From Gammaproteobacteria bacterium (GTDB lineage Bacteria; Pseudomonadota; Gammaproteobacteria; Steroidobacterales; Steroidobacteraceae), in the NCBI GenBank assembly GCA_003134045.1, contig PLAH01000089.1, forward strand, positions 1 through 56,744: a stretch of 56,744 nt of DNA, written 5' to 3'. Positions 16,476 through 24,789 of the stretch are shown here, piece by piece. The number at the start of each line of letters is the position of its first letter. The first letter of the stretch is position 1. The position numbers were made by a program, and so were the translations under genes. The notes below the pieces were generated by a model that saw nothing but the letters and a program-made list of their open reading frames with translations, did not search any database and had not been told where the DNA came from.

Positions 16476-17170
16476 TGAATGTGATTCATGGGCCCGAGCA
16501 TGGTAAGCGCACCGAACACGAGCAGAAACCAGCCCGCCGCGCGATGCACGCCGCGCGCCATCGCGGCACGCTTGGCTTGCGCGCCGACGAGGTTCGCACC
16601 CAGCAGCGCCGGTGCGGTGCCCAGGCCGAAAAAGAGCATCAAGGCGGCGCCTTGCAGGGCGCCTCCCTTGAGTGCCGCGAATATCAGCATCGAATAGACG
16701 AATCCGCAGGGCAGCCAGCCCCACAGCATCCCTAACAGCAGCGACGCCGTCGACCCGGTTGCGGGAATCGACCGCGCCAAGGGCGCCACGTGGCGCCATA
16801 GACGTCCGCCCAGCTGTTCCAGTCCCGACAGGGGCCGGCGTTCGAGCAGAATGCCGACAGCTATCGAAATCAAGACGAGGCCCGCCAAGAGGCGCGCGAC
16901 CAGCGCAACGCGGTCCAGATCGAGTACTCCCACGATCAGGCCGCTGCTGGCGCCTACGAGCGCGCCGGCCAGTGTGTAGCTGGTCAAACGGCCGATCTGA
17001 TACGAGGCGGCATGGATCGCAGCCTGCAGGGGGGTTGCCGCGCGGCGCGCGCGCAGGCCCAGTGCGCCGGCCAATCCGCCGCACATGGCGAGACAATGCA
17101 CGCTGCCCGCCATTCCGGCGACGAATGCCGCCGAGAGGGACAGAGGATCGCAGACCGCGGCTTGCTGCAT
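16424..17170 (-). CDS. Sulfite exporter TauE/SafE-like (UreH-domain) membrane protein of the cbb3 cluster
   Basis: A 248-residue polytopic protein with about six helices and the family motif GMAGSVHCLAMCGG (residues 19-32) plus a second WLPCGFVYS motif. Such proteins commonly end cbb3 oxidase accessory operons and are suspected of metal, probably copper, handling during oxidase assembly. Its ATG overlaps the ccoS stop by one nt, so it is the final gene of that set. The C-terminus ends in a His/Met-containing tail (MNHIHHG...), which fits metal binding. It overlaps the convergent ligB by 52 nt. Confidence 0.8.
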   Translation of the reverse strand: MQQAAVCDPLSLSAAFVAGMAGSVHCLAMCGGLAGALGLRARRAATPLQAAIHAASYQIGRLTSYTLAGALVGASSGLIVGVLDLDRVALVARLLAGLVLISIAVGILLERRPLSGLEQLGGRLWRHVAPLARSIPATGSTASLLLGMLWGWLPCGFVYSMLIFAALKGGALQGAALMLFFGLGTAPALLGANLVGAQAKRAAMARGVHRAAGWFLLVFGALTMLGPMNHIHHGSNTSRPAAVLEMGM

Positions 17171-17355
17171 CAGGGTGACTGCCCCTTTCGGTCCGCCGCC
17201 GGTGGGGCCGGCTCATCGGCTTGGTCGACGAGTATTTCCCAGCCGGGTACGTCCAACTCCTCGAATTGGCCGCTGCGCACCGCCCAGAAAAACGCCCACA
17301 CGCCGCAGCCGACCAACAGCAGCGACACTGGAATCAGTACGCAAACGATACTCAC
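17170..17355 (-). CDS. ccoS: Cbb3-type oxidase assembly protein CcoS
   Basis: A 61-residue single-pass protein: one N-terminal helix (VLIPVSLLLVGCGVWAFFWA) followed by the CcoS block GQFEELDVPGW. CcoS is needed for insertion of redox cofactors into cbb3 oxidase. The GTG at 17355 overlaps the ccoI stop (GTGA), and its own stop overlaps the next start. The ORF extends much further upstream in frame but that part lies over ccoI and is not coding. Confidence 0.9.
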   Translation of the reverse strand: MSIVCVLIPVSLLLVGCGVWAFFWAVRSGQFEELDVPGWEILVDQADEPAPPAADRKGQSP

Positions 17356-19910
17356 GAGAGGCCGCCCCGAAATCCCAGGCGGGACTGGGCCGAACGCCCC
17401 GCCGGCGCGTGATCGACCTGCGCCGACGCTCGCGGCGGACGCTCGCGGATCAGGCGTAGCGAGTTCAATACCACGAAGATCGAGCTCATCGACATGCCGA
17501 TGGCGGCCGCCCACGGAGGCACCCAACCGAGCGCGGCCAGCGGCATGGCAGCCAAATTGTACGCCGCCGACCAGCGCAGATTCTGACGGATGACGAGCGC
17601 CGTGCGCCGCGCCAGGTGGAAAGCGTCGGGGAGCGCCAGCAGGGTATCGCCCACCAGGATGAGGTCCGCGCCCGCCAGAGTGAGTGCCGAGGCGCGGCTC
17701 ATCGCCACGGCGACGCCCGAGCCGCCGAGCACGGGAGCGTCATTGATACCGTCGCCCACCATCGCCACGAATTCACCCTGCGCGTTGAGCGCGCGGATGC
17801 GCTCCAGCTTGTCGTTCGGCGACTGTCGCGCGGCATAGCGGGCGATGCCGCAGTGCTGCGCCAGCCGCTGAACCGCCGGCAGCGAGTCGCCGCTCAGAAT
17901 CTCCGTTGCGAGGCCTTGACTATGCAGCGCTGCGACGGCGCGCGAGCTCTCAGGCCGTGGCTCGTCCGCGAGGGTGAACGCCGCCAACTCGCCGGCATCC
18001 GACGACAAGAAGATGGCTGCGTCATCGATCCGGGCGTGTTCAAATGACTCGCTGTCGCTGTCGCTGTCGCTGCCACCGCCGCGGTCGCTACCGCTTCGCT
18101 GGGCGGCGAAATCGCGGGTGCCGATTCTGAAGGCTTGGCCGTCAACGAATCCGGCGACACCGCCGCCGGCTACCGTGCGCAGGTCCGTTGCGTGCAGGCG
18201 TTGCGGCGCAACGGCACTGAAGGCGCGCGCGATCGGATGTTCCGAACCCACTTCCAGGGCCGCGGCGATCCGCAGGCACTCGGCGGCCGGCAGTGCGCCG
18301 AGTGGAGTGCAGCGCGACAGCGACACTACGCCACGCGTCAGCGTGCCGGTTTTGTCGAATACCACGCGGGTTACGTGGGTGAGATTTTCGATGGCGTCCG
18401 GATTGGTGACGAGAATCCCGCGGCGGGCGAGCGCAGCGGTGGCACTCGCGACCGCGACCTGGGTTGCCAGGGAAAAAGCGCACGGACATGCGACCACCAG
18501 AACGGCGAGCGTGGCATCGAAGGCGCGCGCGGGGTCGACGACGTGCCAAAACACGCACACCAACACGGCGCCGATCAGTACGCGCAGGAGGAAGCGTCCG
18601 GCCGCGCGATCGCAGGCGCGCGCGATGCGCGGCCGTTCCGATTGCGCACGATTGAGCAAGCTCACGATGCCGGCCAATACCGTGTCGCGGCCGAGCGCCG
18701 CGACGCGCATTTGCACCGGCGCGCCCAGATTGATCGTGCCGGCCGTGATTCGATCCCCGACGGTGCGTTCGACGGGCAGGGACTCGCCGGTCAACATGGA
18801 TTCGTCGAACTGCGTGCTGCCCAGCGTCAAGTCGCCGTCGGCGGGGGCCACTTCGCCGGCGCGCACCAGCAGCCGATCGCCGATCATCAGGTGCGAGAGG
18901 ACGACATCGCGGACCGTGTCGCCGGAGCCGGCAGAGCCACTTGGGTCGGCCGCGTCGCCGGCGCTGATTCGATGCGCGATGGCGGGCAGCGTGCGACTCA
19001 ATGAATCGCTGAGCTGGGTGCTGCGGTGCCGTGCCGTCATTTCCACATAGCGGGCTACCGTCAGGAAAAAAATGAACATGGTCACCGAATCGAAATACAC
19101 TTCGCCGGCGTGCCGGGCCGTGTCGTACACGCTGGTGCCATACGCGAGCATCAATCCCAGCGTGACCGGTATATCCATCGTGATGCAGCGCCGGGAGAGA
19201 GCTTGGGCCGCGCCCACGAAGTAGGGCCATCCGCCGTAGAGCATCACCGGGGTCGCGACCAGCATACTCACCCCGCGCAAATAGGTGCGCACATCCGCAT
19301 CCATGCCCTGCCTATCGCCGGCATACATCGCGACCGCAAACATCATGACCTGCATCATCCCCAGGCCGGCCACGGCGAGCCGTTTGAGCAGCGCACGTCG
19401 CTCGTCCTTGGCGCGGCTATCGCCGTTGCCGGCGCCGACGATCTGCGGGCGGTAACCGAGTTGCTCGATCAACCGCAGCAACTGCGAGAGCTTGACGGCG
19501 GCGGGATCCCAGACGAGCCGGGCGCGGCCGGTCGCCGTGTTGACGCTGACATGCCGTACTCCCTCGCTGCATTGCAGGGACCGGGTGATGAGCCAGCCGC
19601 ACGCGGCGCAGGTCACGCCCCCGATCAGCAGGACGACGGCGCGGCCGCGCGGCTCGGCCTCGGTGAGCGACTGCATGAGCGGCGCATCGTCGTAGAGCAA
19701 CCATTGGTCGCTCGATTCGACCGGTTTCAGCGGCGGCGCGGTGCGGAACCGGTAAAAATCCTCCAGGCCTAGCGTGCCGATGAGCTCTGCAGCGGCGCGG
19801 CACCCTGCACAGCAGAAGGAACGATCCGAGCCCTGGACGCGGGCGCTCACGGCACCGTGTTCGGGCAACGGTTCACCGCAGTGAAAACAACCGCGGGACA
19901 GGCCGGACAC
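17352..19910 (-). CDS. ccoI: Copper-transporting P1B-type ATPase for cbb3 assembly, CcoI/FixI
   Basis: An 852-residue P-type ATPase. In order: a Cys-rich N-terminal zinc-ribbon-like domain (CFHCG, CCAGC), a heavy-metal-associated domain with GGVTCAACGW, eight membrane helices, the ion-path CPC motif (VACPCAFS), the phosphorylation site DKTGTLT and GDGINDAP. It exports Cu(I) to the periplasm for oxidase maturation rather than for detoxification. It starts 4 nt after the fixH stop. Odd: the nucleotide-binding domain carries an inserted Ser/Asp/Gly run (GGGSDSDSDSESF, coded near 18049-18090), produced by a 6-bp microsatellite; this probably forms a surface loop. Confidence 0.95.
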   Translation of the reverse strand: MSGLSRGCFHCGEPLPEHGAVSARVQGSDRSFCCAGCRAAAELIGTLGLEDFYRFRTAPPLKPVESSDQWLLYDDAPLMQSLTEAEPRGRAVVLLIGGVTCAACGWLITRSLQCSEGVRHVSVNTATGRARLVWDPAAVKLSQLLRLIEQLGYRPQIVGAGNGDSRAKDERRALLKRLAVAGLGMMQVMMFAVAMYAGDRQGMDADVRTYLRGVSMLVATPVMLYGGWPYFVGAAQALSRRCITMDIPVTLGLMLAYGTSVYDTARHAGEVYFDSVTMFIFFLTVARYVEMTARHRSTQLSDSLSRTLPAIAHRISAGDAADPSGSAGSGDTVRDVVLSHLMIGDRLLVRAGEVAPADGDLTLGSTQFDESMLTGESLPVERTVGDRITAGTINLGAPVQMRVAALGRDTVLAGIVSLLNRAQSERPRIARACDRAAGRFLLRVLIGAVLVCVFWHVVDPARAFDATLAVLVVACPCAFSLATQVAVASATAALARRGILVTNPDAIENLTHVTRVVFDKTGTLTRGVVSLSRCTPLGALPAAECLRIAAALEVGSEHPIARAFSAVAPQRLHATDLRTVAGGGVAGFVDGQAFRIGTRDFAAQRSGSDRGGGSDSDSDSESFEHARIDDAAIFLSSDAGELAAFTLADEPRPESSRAVAALHSQGLATEILSGDSLPAVQRLAQHCGIARYAARQSPNDKLERIRALNAQGEFVAMVGDGINDAPVLGGSGVAVAMSRASALTLAGADLILVGDTLLALPDAFHLARRTALVIRQNLRWSAAYNLAAMPLAALGWVPPWAAAIGMSMSSIFVVLNSLRLIRERPPRASAQVDHAPAGRSAQSRLGFRGGLS
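18049..18072. repeat. TCGCTG microsatellite, 4 copies, inside ccoI
   Basis: A perfect hexanucleotide repeat. On the coding (minus) strand it encodes Ser-Asp repeats. Length changes by one unit would stay in frame. Confidence 0.9.
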
Positions 19911-19914
19911 GGGC

Positions 19915-20121
19915 TCACTCCGCGGGCGGGACGACGGAATTCGACGTGCTGCCGTGAATCACCGGCCGGGCCGCGTGCGGCGTCTGGATCACGGGATCGG
20001 GATGCTCGAGGATCAGGACGAGGGTAATGATGCCGGCGATCACGGTTCCCGCCGGCGGCGCGATGACCAGCCACACGAGAGGGTAGCGATACCAGGCTTT
20101 GGGGGAACGGTCAGTCGTCAT
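19915..20121 (-). CDS. Short FixH/CcoH-like membrane protein
   Basis: A 68-residue protein with a single helix (LVWLVIAPPAGTVIAGIITLVLI) preceded by WYRYP and placed exactly where ccoH/fixH normally sits, between ccoG and ccoI. The N-terminal W-Y-P-helix pattern fits FixH, but typical FixH proteins are about 150-170 residues with a periplasmic domain; here only about 25 residues follow the helix. It starts 15 nt after ccoG ends and stops 4 nt before ccoI. It is either a minimal CcoH or a truncated relative. Confidence 0.65.
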   Translation of the reverse strand: MTTDRSPKAWYRYPLVWLVIAPPAGTVIAGIITLVLILEHPDPVIQTPHAARPVIHGSTSNSVVPPAE

Positions 20122-20136
20122 GCCGGCTCCTGGACT

Positions 20137-21474
20137 TCACGGTTTGGCAAAGAATCGAGCCGGGCTGGCCGCGGTCAATTTAGGGTCGTCGCTCGCGCGC
20201 GCGAGCAGTGTAAACTGCCGCCCGCCATGCTCCTGCGCCGGCGGTATGCGCACGCGGACCACCACCGTCTTGACTTCCTCCGCATCGACTTGCTGAGCCG
20301 GAGAATCGCTGTCGACGACCGCGTTCTGGAGCCCGGAGGTGTACAGGCGAAAGGTGTGCGCGTGCTGATCCTTGTTGATGATCCGCACGGTGAATACGTT
20401 CTCGATGCGGCCGTCATCGAGCTCCCGATACAGGGTGTTGCGGTCGCGGATCACATCGAGCGCCACCGGTGAGCGGTGCGCGACCGCATAGACGAAGCCG
20501 GATACCAACAGCATGAGTATCGAGGCGTAGATCAGGGTCCGAGGTCTGAGGATGCGGCGCGGTACCCCGTCGATTTCCGACTGCGTCGAATAGCGCACCA
20601 GGCCGGTCGGCGAGCCGATTTTCGTCATGACGGCGTCGCAGGCGTCGATGCAGGCGGCGCAGGCGATGCAGTCGAATTGCAGGCCGTTGCGGATATCGAT
20701 GCCCGTCGGACACGCTTGTACGCAGAGCGTGCAGTCGATGCAGTTATCCCGGCCACGAACCCCGCGCGGTTCGCCGCGCGCGGCGTCATACGTGATGATC
20801 AAGGTGTCGCGATCGAACATGGCGCTTTGGAAGCGGGCGTACGGGCACATGTATTTGCAGACTTGCTCGCGCATGAAGCCGGCATTGCCGTAGGTGGCTG
20901 CCGCGTAGAAGAGCACCCAGAAGCCCTCCCAGAAGCTCAAGCCTGCGGTGGCGATTCTCTCCGCCAGGCCCCCGATCGGCGAGAAATAGCCGACGAACGT
21001 CGCGCCCGTGAATCCGGAAAAAACGATCCACAGCGTCTGTTTGCCGGTCTTGCGCGCGAGCTTGCGCAGCGTCCATGGGCCCAGATCGGTTTTGATCTGT
21101 TGGGAGCGATTGCCCTCCGTCAGGCGCTCCATCCAGACGAAAACCTCGGTCCATACGGTCTGGGGGCAGGCGTAGCCGCACCACAAGCGGCCCGCGAGAG
21201 CGGTAAAGAAAAAAAGCGACACGGCCGCGACGATCAGCAGCCACGCGAGGAGATAGAAATCCTGGGGGAATAAGGTCAATCCGAAGATGTAGAACTTGCG
21301 CGCCGGCAGATCGAACAACAGTGCCTGACGCCCATTCCAGTGCAGCCACGGCACGCCGTAGAACAATCCGAGCAGCATGATCGCCGCGGCGATACGCAAC
21401 CGCGCGAAGTGTCCGGACACCTCGCGGGGGTACACCTTTTGTTGTGCCGCATACAGTACCGGTGCGGTCGTCAC
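20137..21474 (-). CDS. ccoG: Cytochrome c oxidase accessory protein CcoG (Cu(II) reductase)
   Basis: A 445-residue polyferredoxin-like membrane protein. It has several N-terminal helices, a CGYACPQTVWTE site, two [4Fe-4S] ferredoxin motifs (CIDCTLCVQACPTGID and CIACAACIDACD) and a C-terminal immunoglobulin-like FixG domain. CcoG reduces Cu(II) to Cu(I) for cbb3 assembly. Its ATG overlaps the ccoP stop (ATGA), so it is in the same transcript as the structural genes. Confidence 0.95.
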   Translation of the reverse strand: MTTAPVLYAAQQKVYPREVSGHFARLRIAAAIMLLGLFYGVPWLHWNGRQALLFDLPARKFYIFGLTLFPQDFYLLAWLLIVAAVSLFFFTALAGRLWCGYACPQTVWTEVFVWMERLTEGNRSQQIKTDLGPWTLRKLARKTGKQTLWIVFSGFTGATFVGYFSPIGGLAERIATAGLSFWEGFWVLFYAAATYGNAGFMREQVCKYMCPYARFQSAMFDRDTLIITYDAARGEPRGVRGRDNCIDCTLCVQACPTGIDIRNGLQFDCIACAACIDACDAVMTKIGSPTGLVRYSTQSEIDGVPRRILRPRTLIYASILMLLVSGFVYAVAHRSPVALDVIRDRNTLYRELDDGRIENVFTVRIINKDQHAHTFRLYTSGLQNAVVDSDSPAQQVDAEEVKTVVVRVRIPPAQEHGGRQFTLLARASDDPKLTAASPARFFAKP

Positions 21475-22379
21475 GGTGGAGGTGTGGCCGGCTGCGACAA
21501 ACTGAGCACGTAGGCCGCCAGCAGACGCACCCGGGTGTCCCCAAGGCGCTCCAGATGAGCGGGCATGTGGTTGTTCCGTCCGTACGTGACGGTTTGGCGG
21601 ATATCCTCGATCGAGCCGCCGTGCAGCCAGATGCTGTCGGTGAGATTGGGCGCACCGATCGCCTGGTTGCCTTTTCCGTCAGCCCCGTGACACGCCGCGC
21701 AGAGGGTGGTGAAATGAGCCTTTCCGGCGGCCATCCAATCGGCGGATGCGGCCTTGGCCTCCCTGCCGCTCAGCGACAAGACATAGGACACGACCTGTTC
21801 CACGCCCTCGCTGCCCAGCACAGGTCCCCATGCCGGCATGATGTTGTCGCGCCCCTGCGAGATGCTCTGATAGACGGCCGGTTCGCTGCCGCCCCAGAGC
21901 CAGTCTCGATCGGTCAGGTTGGGGAAGCCTTTGGCTCCCCTGGCGTCCGAGCCGTGACACGCCGAGCAATTGAGTGCGAACAGATTCTTCGCGGTGGACA
22001 TTGCCGCCGGATTTTTCGAGAGGTCGCGCAGGCTCTCCTCCTTGAAAGGGGCGAACCGCCGTTCGAGCAGCTGCTGCGCCGCCGCGTCGTCGGCTCGATA
22101 TTGCGAGACCGCGCTCCAGCCGAGAAGTCCGCGGAAATTACCCAGGCCCGGATACAGAACGAGATACCCGAGTCCGAAGACGATGCTCAAGATGAACAGC
22201 CATAGCCACCACCGGGGCAGCGGATTGTTGTATTCGGTGAGGTCGTCGTCCCACACATGGGTGGTCTCCTGTACCGAGCTCTTGTCGACCCCGCGGGACG
22301 TCCACCAGATGAGCCACAGAGCGGCGGCGATATTCACCAGGACCGCGATGCCGACAAACAGAGCAACGATCGGTTTCAT
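21471..22379 (-). CDS. ccoP: Cbb3 oxidase diheme subunit CcoP
   Basis: A 302-residue diheme cytochrome c with two N-terminal helices (about 5-25 and 57-76), heme sites CSACH (138-142) and CAACH (227-231), and the usual DDLTEYNNPLPRWW block. It takes electrons from soluble cytochrome c and passes them through CcoO to CcoN. ATG 22379 overlaps the ccoQ stop by 4 nt; the longer open frame upstream is not part of the protein. Confidence 0.95.
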   Translation of the reverse strand: MKPIVALFVGIAVLVNIAAALWLIWWTSRGVDKSSVQETTHVWDDDLTEYNNPLPRWWLWLFILSIVFGLGYLVLYPGLGNFRGLLGWSAVSQYRADDAAAQQLLERRFAPFKEESLRDLSKNPAAMSTAKNLFALNCSACHGSDARGAKGFPNLTDRDWLWGGSEPAVYQSISQGRDNIMPAWGPVLGSEGVEQVVSYVLSLSGREAKAASADWMAAGKAHFTTLCAACHGADGKGNQAIGAPNLTDSIWLHGGSIEDIRQTVTYGRNNHMPAHLERLGDTRVRLLAAYVLSLSQPATPPP

Positions 22380-22537
22380 GACGGCCCGTCTCCGCGGTCC
22401 GTGGTGGAGTCCTCTTCCAGCGGCAGCCGTGCCAGTTGGTCGAACAGAGGTTTGCGGCGGCCGCGCCAAGCCCACAGCGCCAGGCCGACGAAGAACACCA
22501 GCAATGCCAGGGTCAGGATGCCGCGCACGACTCCCAT
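22376..22537 (-). CDS. ccoQ: Cbb3 oxidase small subunit CcoQ
   Basis: A 53-residue protein with one helix (GILTLALLVFFVGLALWAW) and a charged C-terminus, as expected for CcoQ, which stabilises the complex. Start and stop overlap the ccoO stop and ccoP start, so all structural genes are translationally coupled. Confidence 0.9.
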   Translation of the reverse strand: MGVVRGILTLALLVFFVGLALWAWRGRRKPLFDQLARLPLEEDSTTDRGDGPS

Positions 22538-23142
22538 CACGGCGTCACCTCCCCGTGAAATTTGAGGCCCTGCAAGTAGGCCACCAAGGCGTCGAGTTCC
22601 GTATGGCCCGCGACTCGTGCGGGGGCGGAGCCGATATCGGCATCCGTATACGGCACGCCAATGCGCCGCAGGGCGTGCATTTTGGAGACGACCTCCGCGG
22701 GGTCCAATGCGTCGCCGAGCCAGGTGAAGGCGGGCATGTTGGACTCCGGCACCACATCCCGCGGATTGTTCAAGTGGATGCGATGCCATTCATCCGAGTA
22801 GCGGCCGCCAACTCGGGCGAGATCCGGCCCGGTTCGCTTGGAGCCGAACTGGAAGGGATGGTCGTAGACCGCCTCGCCTGCCAGCGAATAATGTCCGTAG
22901 CGCTCCACTTCCGCCTGCAATGGCCGCACCATTTGCGTGTGGCACAGGTGGCACCCTTCGCGGATATACACGTCCCGACCGGCGAGTTCCAGCGGCCCAT
23001 ACGGCTTGATCCCCGGGGCGGGGGCAATCACCGACGCTTGAAAATACAGCGGGACGATTTCCACGAGTCCGCCCACGCTGATGACGATGGCGATGAGCGT
23101 GCCCATCAGCCAAGCGCGTTTTTCAATGACTTCATGATCCAT
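22537..23142 (-). CDS. ccoO: Cbb3 oxidase monoheme subunit CcoO
   Basis: A 201-residue membrane-anchored cytochrome c. One N-terminal helix (13-35), the heme site CHLCH (64-68) followed by TQMVRPL, and PESNMPAF supplying the axial Met. It lies 15 nt after ccoN and overlaps ccoQ by one nt. Confidence 0.95.
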   Translation of the reverse strand: MDHEVIEKRAWLMGTLIAIVISVGGLVEIVPLYFQASVIAPAPGIKPYGPLELAGRDVYIREGCHLCHTQMVRPLQAEVERYGHYSLAGEAVYDHPFQFGSKRTGPDLARVGGRYSDEWHRIHLNNPRDVVPESNMPAFTWLGDALDPAEVVSKMHALRRIGVPYTDADIGSAPARVAGHTELDALVAYLQGLKFHGEVTP

Positions 23143-23157
23143 GTCGAGCCTCGAGGG

Positions 23158-24600
23158 TCAAATGGCCGGCACGGCAACCGCCGTGTCGCGACTCTCTGCC
23201 GGGTTCACCGTCTTGACGACGTTGAAGAGCATCAGGAACATACCGCCGAGGAACAGCACCCCGCCGGTCAGGCGCACCATGTAGTACGGATAAGTGGCCT
23301 TGAGCGCTTCAACGAAGGTATAGGTCAACGTGCCGTCCGGATTCGTGGCGCGCCACATCAGGCCTTGCATGACGCCGGCGATCCACATGGACGTGACGTA
23401 CAGCACCACGCCCACGGTCGAGATCCAGAAATGCCATTCGATGAGCCGCGTGCTCCACATCTCCCGGCGGCCGTACAACCGCGGAATCAACGAATACAGC
23501 GAACCGATGGTCATGAATGCCACCCAGCCGAGCGCGCCGGAGTGCACGTGCCCGATGGTCCAATCGGTGTTGTGGGAGAGCGCATTGACGGTCTTGATCG
23601 CCATCATCGGACCTTCGAACGTGGCCATGCCGTAGAACGACAGCGAGACGATCAGGAACTTGAGGATGGGATCCGTGCGCAATTTGTCCCAGGCGCCCGA
23701 GAGCGTCATGATGCCGTTGATCATCCCGCCCCATGACGGCGCCAGGAGAATGACCGAGAACACCATGCCGAGCGACTGGGCCCAGTCGGGCAATGTCGAA
23801 TAGTGCAAATGGTGCGGCCCCGCCCACATGTAGATGGAGATCAAGGCCCAAAAGTGCACGATCGACAGGCGGTAGGAATAGATCGGCCGCCCGGCCTGCT
23901 TGGGCACGAAGTAATACATCATGCCGAGAAAGGCTGCCGTCAGGAAAAAGCCCACGGCATTGTGGCCGTACCACCATTCGACCATGGCGTCGACCACGCC
24001 GGCATAGATGGGGTATGACTTGGTCAGCGACACCGGAATCGCCAGATTGTTGACGACGTGCAGTACCGCCACGGTGATGATGTAGGCGGCGAAAAACCAA
24101 TTGGCCACGTAGATATGCTTGATCTTGCGAATCGCCAAGGTGCCGAAGAACACGTAGGCATAGGCGACCCAGACGATCGTAATCAACAGGTCGATCGGCC
24201 ATTCCAGCTCGGCGTATTCTTTCCCCTGGGTGATTCCGAGCGGCAGCGTAATCGTGGCCAGCACGATGACCAGCTGCCAACCCCAAAAGGTGAAGTTCGC
24301 GACCCGATCGGAAATGAGGCGCACGTGCGAGGTGCGCTGGACGACGTAGTACGAGGCCGCAAACAGGCCGGAACCGCCGAACGCAAAGATCACGGCGTTC
24401 GTATGCAGCGGCCGCAACCGCCCGTAGCTCAGCCACGAAACGCCCATGTTGAGGTCGGGCCAGATGAGCTCCGCGGCGATCACGACACCGACGGTCATGC
24501 CGACGATTCCCCAGATCACCGTCATGATGGCGAATCGGCGCACGACGATATCGTTGTACACGGCCGGCACGTTGGCCGCGGAGTCGTACGCACTCGGCAT
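23158..24600 (-). CDS. ccoN: Cbb3 oxidase catalytic subunit CcoN
   Basis: A 480-residue, 12-helix heme-copper oxidase subunit. Metal-ligand histidines are visible in [31 protein letters not shown] (with the helix Tyr that is cross-linked in cbb3 enzymes), [10 protein letters not shown] and the late [17 protein letters not shown]. It reduces O2 to water with high affinity and pumps protons, for growth at low oxygen. First gene of the operon; GAGG lies about 11 nt before the ATG. No FNR/Anr box was found in the 189-nt gap upstream, but a compound inverted repeat is present there. Confidence 0.97.
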   Translation of the reverse strand: MPSAYDSAANVPAVYNDIVVRRFAIMTVIWGIVGMTVGVVIAAELIWPDLNMGVSWLSYGRLRPLHTNAVIFAFGGSGLFAASYYVVQRTSHVRLISDRVANFTFWGWQLVIVLATITLPLGITQGKEYAELEWPIDLLITIVWVAYAYVFFGTLAIRKIKHIYVANWFFAAYIITVAVLHVVNNLAIPVSLTKSYPIYAGVVDAMVEWWYGHNAVGFFLTAAFLGMMYYFVPKQAGRPIYSYRLSIVHFWALISIYMWAGPHHLHYSTLPDWAQSLGMVFSVILLAPSWGGMINGIMTLSGAWDKLRTDPILKFLIVSLSFYGMATFEGPMMAIKTVNALSHNTDWTIGHVHSGALGWVAFMTIGSLYSLIPRLYGRREMWSTRLIEWHFWISTVGVVLYVTSMWIAGVMQGLMWRATNPDGTLTYTFVEALKATYPYYMVRLTGGVLFLGGMFLMLFNVVKTVNPAESRDTAVAVPAI

Positions 24601-24665
24601 TTTAAGGTGTCCTCGACAGGGGCGGTTAGGTGCCAGCCAGCATAAATATCGCGTCGACGGAGAAA

Positions 24666-24724
24666 AATAAGGAACGTGCGCCGGGCCCTACGTAGTCTCC
24701 ACAGCCTACGTAGAGTTCCTTATT
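24666..24724. promoter_or_regulatory. Compound inverted repeat between ccoN and hemN
   Basis: A perfect 10-bp inverted repeat AATAAGGAAC/GTTCCTTATT (24666-24675 and 24715-24724) encloses two copies of the palindrome CTACGTAG (24688-24695 and 24706-24713). It lies in the 189-nt divergent promoter region. It may be an operator controlling both units, or a hairpin in one leader. Confidence 0.55.
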
Positions 24725-24789
24725 GGCGCGTCCGGCACTCAGGCTCGATCCTACGCGCGTGGCGATTATCCTCGCCGAGGGGTTGGTAA

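Noticed and set aside
16424..17170. Sulfite exporter linked to the sulfur assimilation genes
   Set aside because: Despite the TauE/SafE family name, it is co-translated with ccoS and carries the metal-type HCxxMCGG motif; a role in cbb3 assembly fits better.
21970..23736. 588-codon plus-strand frame across ccoP, ccoQ, ccoO and ccoN
   Set aside because: It is antisense to four well-conserved cbb3 subunits and has no recognisable content.
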